This document shows positions 63,461 through 64,000 of a stretch of DNA of 64,000 bases, in pieces. Within the stretch, counting starts at the first letter, position 1, and every line of letters starts with the position of its first letter. The notes below the pieces were generated by a model. The model was not told the origin of the DNA. It saw only the letters and a program-made list of their open reading frames with translations, and did not search any database. Source of the DNA: Streptococcus sp. CF8_St5-11 (GTDB lineage Bacteria > Bacillota > Bacilli > Lactobacillales > Streptococcaceae); the NCBI RefSeq assembly GCF_024295625.1, contig NZ_JANCOJ010000003.1, positions 62,001 through 126,000 of the forward strand, read 5' to 3'. A program made the position numbers and the translations under genes.

Positions 63461-64000
63461 ATGTTTCGTTTTAAGAAAAAAGAAAAAATCGAGATACCTT
63501 TAGAAGTCCCGAAACACATTGGGATCATTATGGATGGCAATGGTCGATGGGCGAAAAAGCGGATGCAACCGCGCGTCTTCGGTCATAAGGCAGGGATGGA
63601 AGCTCTCCAAGAAGTGACGATTGCAGCAAAAAATATGGGGGTTCAGGTCCTGACTGTCTATGCCTTTTCGACCGAAAACTGGACACGCCCTGAAGATGAA
63701 GTCAAGTTCATCATGCACTTGCCGGTTGAGTTTTATGGTCGTTTCGTCCCCGAATTGCATCGCAATAATGTCAAGATTCAAATGATCGGTGATACCAAGA
63801 AATTACCAAAAGAAACGCTGGAGGCTTTGGAAAAAGCAGAAGCGATGACCCATCTCAATACAGGCTTGATCCTGAATTTCGCGCTCAATTATGGTGGACG
63901 TGCTGAGATCACCCAGGCCGTGAAGCAGATCGCCCAAGAAGTCTTGGATGCGAAGTTTAGCCCAGAAGATATCACAGAAGAGATGATCGCTGATTCTCTC
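63461..64000 (+). CDS. uppS: Isoprenyl transferase (undecaprenyl diphosphate synthase), 3' end beyond window
   Basis: The first 180 codons of UppS. cis-prenyltransferase motif HIGIIMDGNGRWAKKR (~residues 19-34, catalytic Asp), then VFGHKAGMEAL, and YAFSTENWTRP (~67-77). It makes the C55 lipid carrier for peptidoglycan and teichoic acid. TGG-TATAAT lies at 63423-63428. The frame is open to the window edge, so ~70 C-terminal residues are missing. Confidence 0.96.
   Translation, partial: MFRFKKKEKIEIPLEVPKHIGIIMDGNGRWAKKRMQPRVFGHKAGMEALQEVTIAAKNMGVQVLTVYAFSTENWTRPEDEVKFIMHLPVEFYGRFVPELHRNNVKIQMIGDTKKLPKETLEALEKAEAMTHLNTGLILNFALNYGGRAEITQAVKQIAQEVLDAKFSPEDITEEMIADSL

Overview
This is a chromosomal segment of a low-GC Firmicute, almost certainly a viridans Streptococcus. 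The best guess is S. parasanguinis or a close relative. The reasons are the manganese/adhesin operon fimC-fimB-fimA followed by tpx and divergent from pepO, the streptococcal clpL, groESL under a CIRCE operator, the DUF1310, DUF3013 and DUF3114 families, and a LevDEFG-type PTS. No search was run; family names come from reading the translated sequence.

Layout. 1-4455: the end of a lev-type sugar system (a binding protein cut by the window edge, then levDEFG and levX) with a cre site. 4457-7460: HrcA-type promoter and groESL, then a long gene-free stretch with structured tandem repeats, a dispersed repeat and a candidate small RNA. 7571-11355: BlpR/FasA-type response regulator, HPK10 histidine kinase and an ABC exporter whose promoter carries LytTR-type direct repeats. 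11488-16904: accessory DNA with two hypothetical genes, an AbiE toxin-antitoxin pair with its operator, and the decayed remains of an element apparently inserted at the 3' end of tRNA-Lys. 16906-18437: 6S RNA and rarA on the minus strand. 18552-25424: small genes, then prmA-rsmE-rel-dtd. 25447-32415: manganese regulator, DUF3114 gene, tpx, fimABC and pepO. 32683-38857: dacA, an oligopeptide-binding lipoprotein under a cre/promoter, and leuS with a peculiar 3' scar. 38905-45119: two MarR circuits with visible operators, a yjdF gene with its riboswitch-like leader, and a ProV/ProWX transporter. 45297-50610: a glutamine amidotransferase, a GH1 6-phospho-glycosidase, glmS between two NagR-like sites, and an e(P4)-type acid phosphatase. 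51047-56507: two UroD-superfamily paralogues with a small secreted peptide between them, followed by a polar amino-acid ABC transporter. 56616-59867: two DUF1310 lipoproteins, a GHSLG lipase with a helical C-terminal domain and two small helical proteins. 59931-64000: clpL with an elaborate leader, a small HTH-like protein, yajC and the start of uppS.

The most interesting piece is 56616-59867. Its gene order and domain order look like a type VII secretion 'reverse-LXG' lipase toxin module (compare S. aureus TslA with its lipoprotein immunity factor and two small partners), here with duplicated DUF1310 lipoproteins as candidate immunity proteins. Other items worth following are the covarying tandem hairpin elements behind groEL, the UroD-like pair that keeps a His-x-Cys...Cys zinc motif in a genus without haem synthesis, the upstream ORF and repeated motif in the clpL leader, and the duplicated leuS C-terminus.
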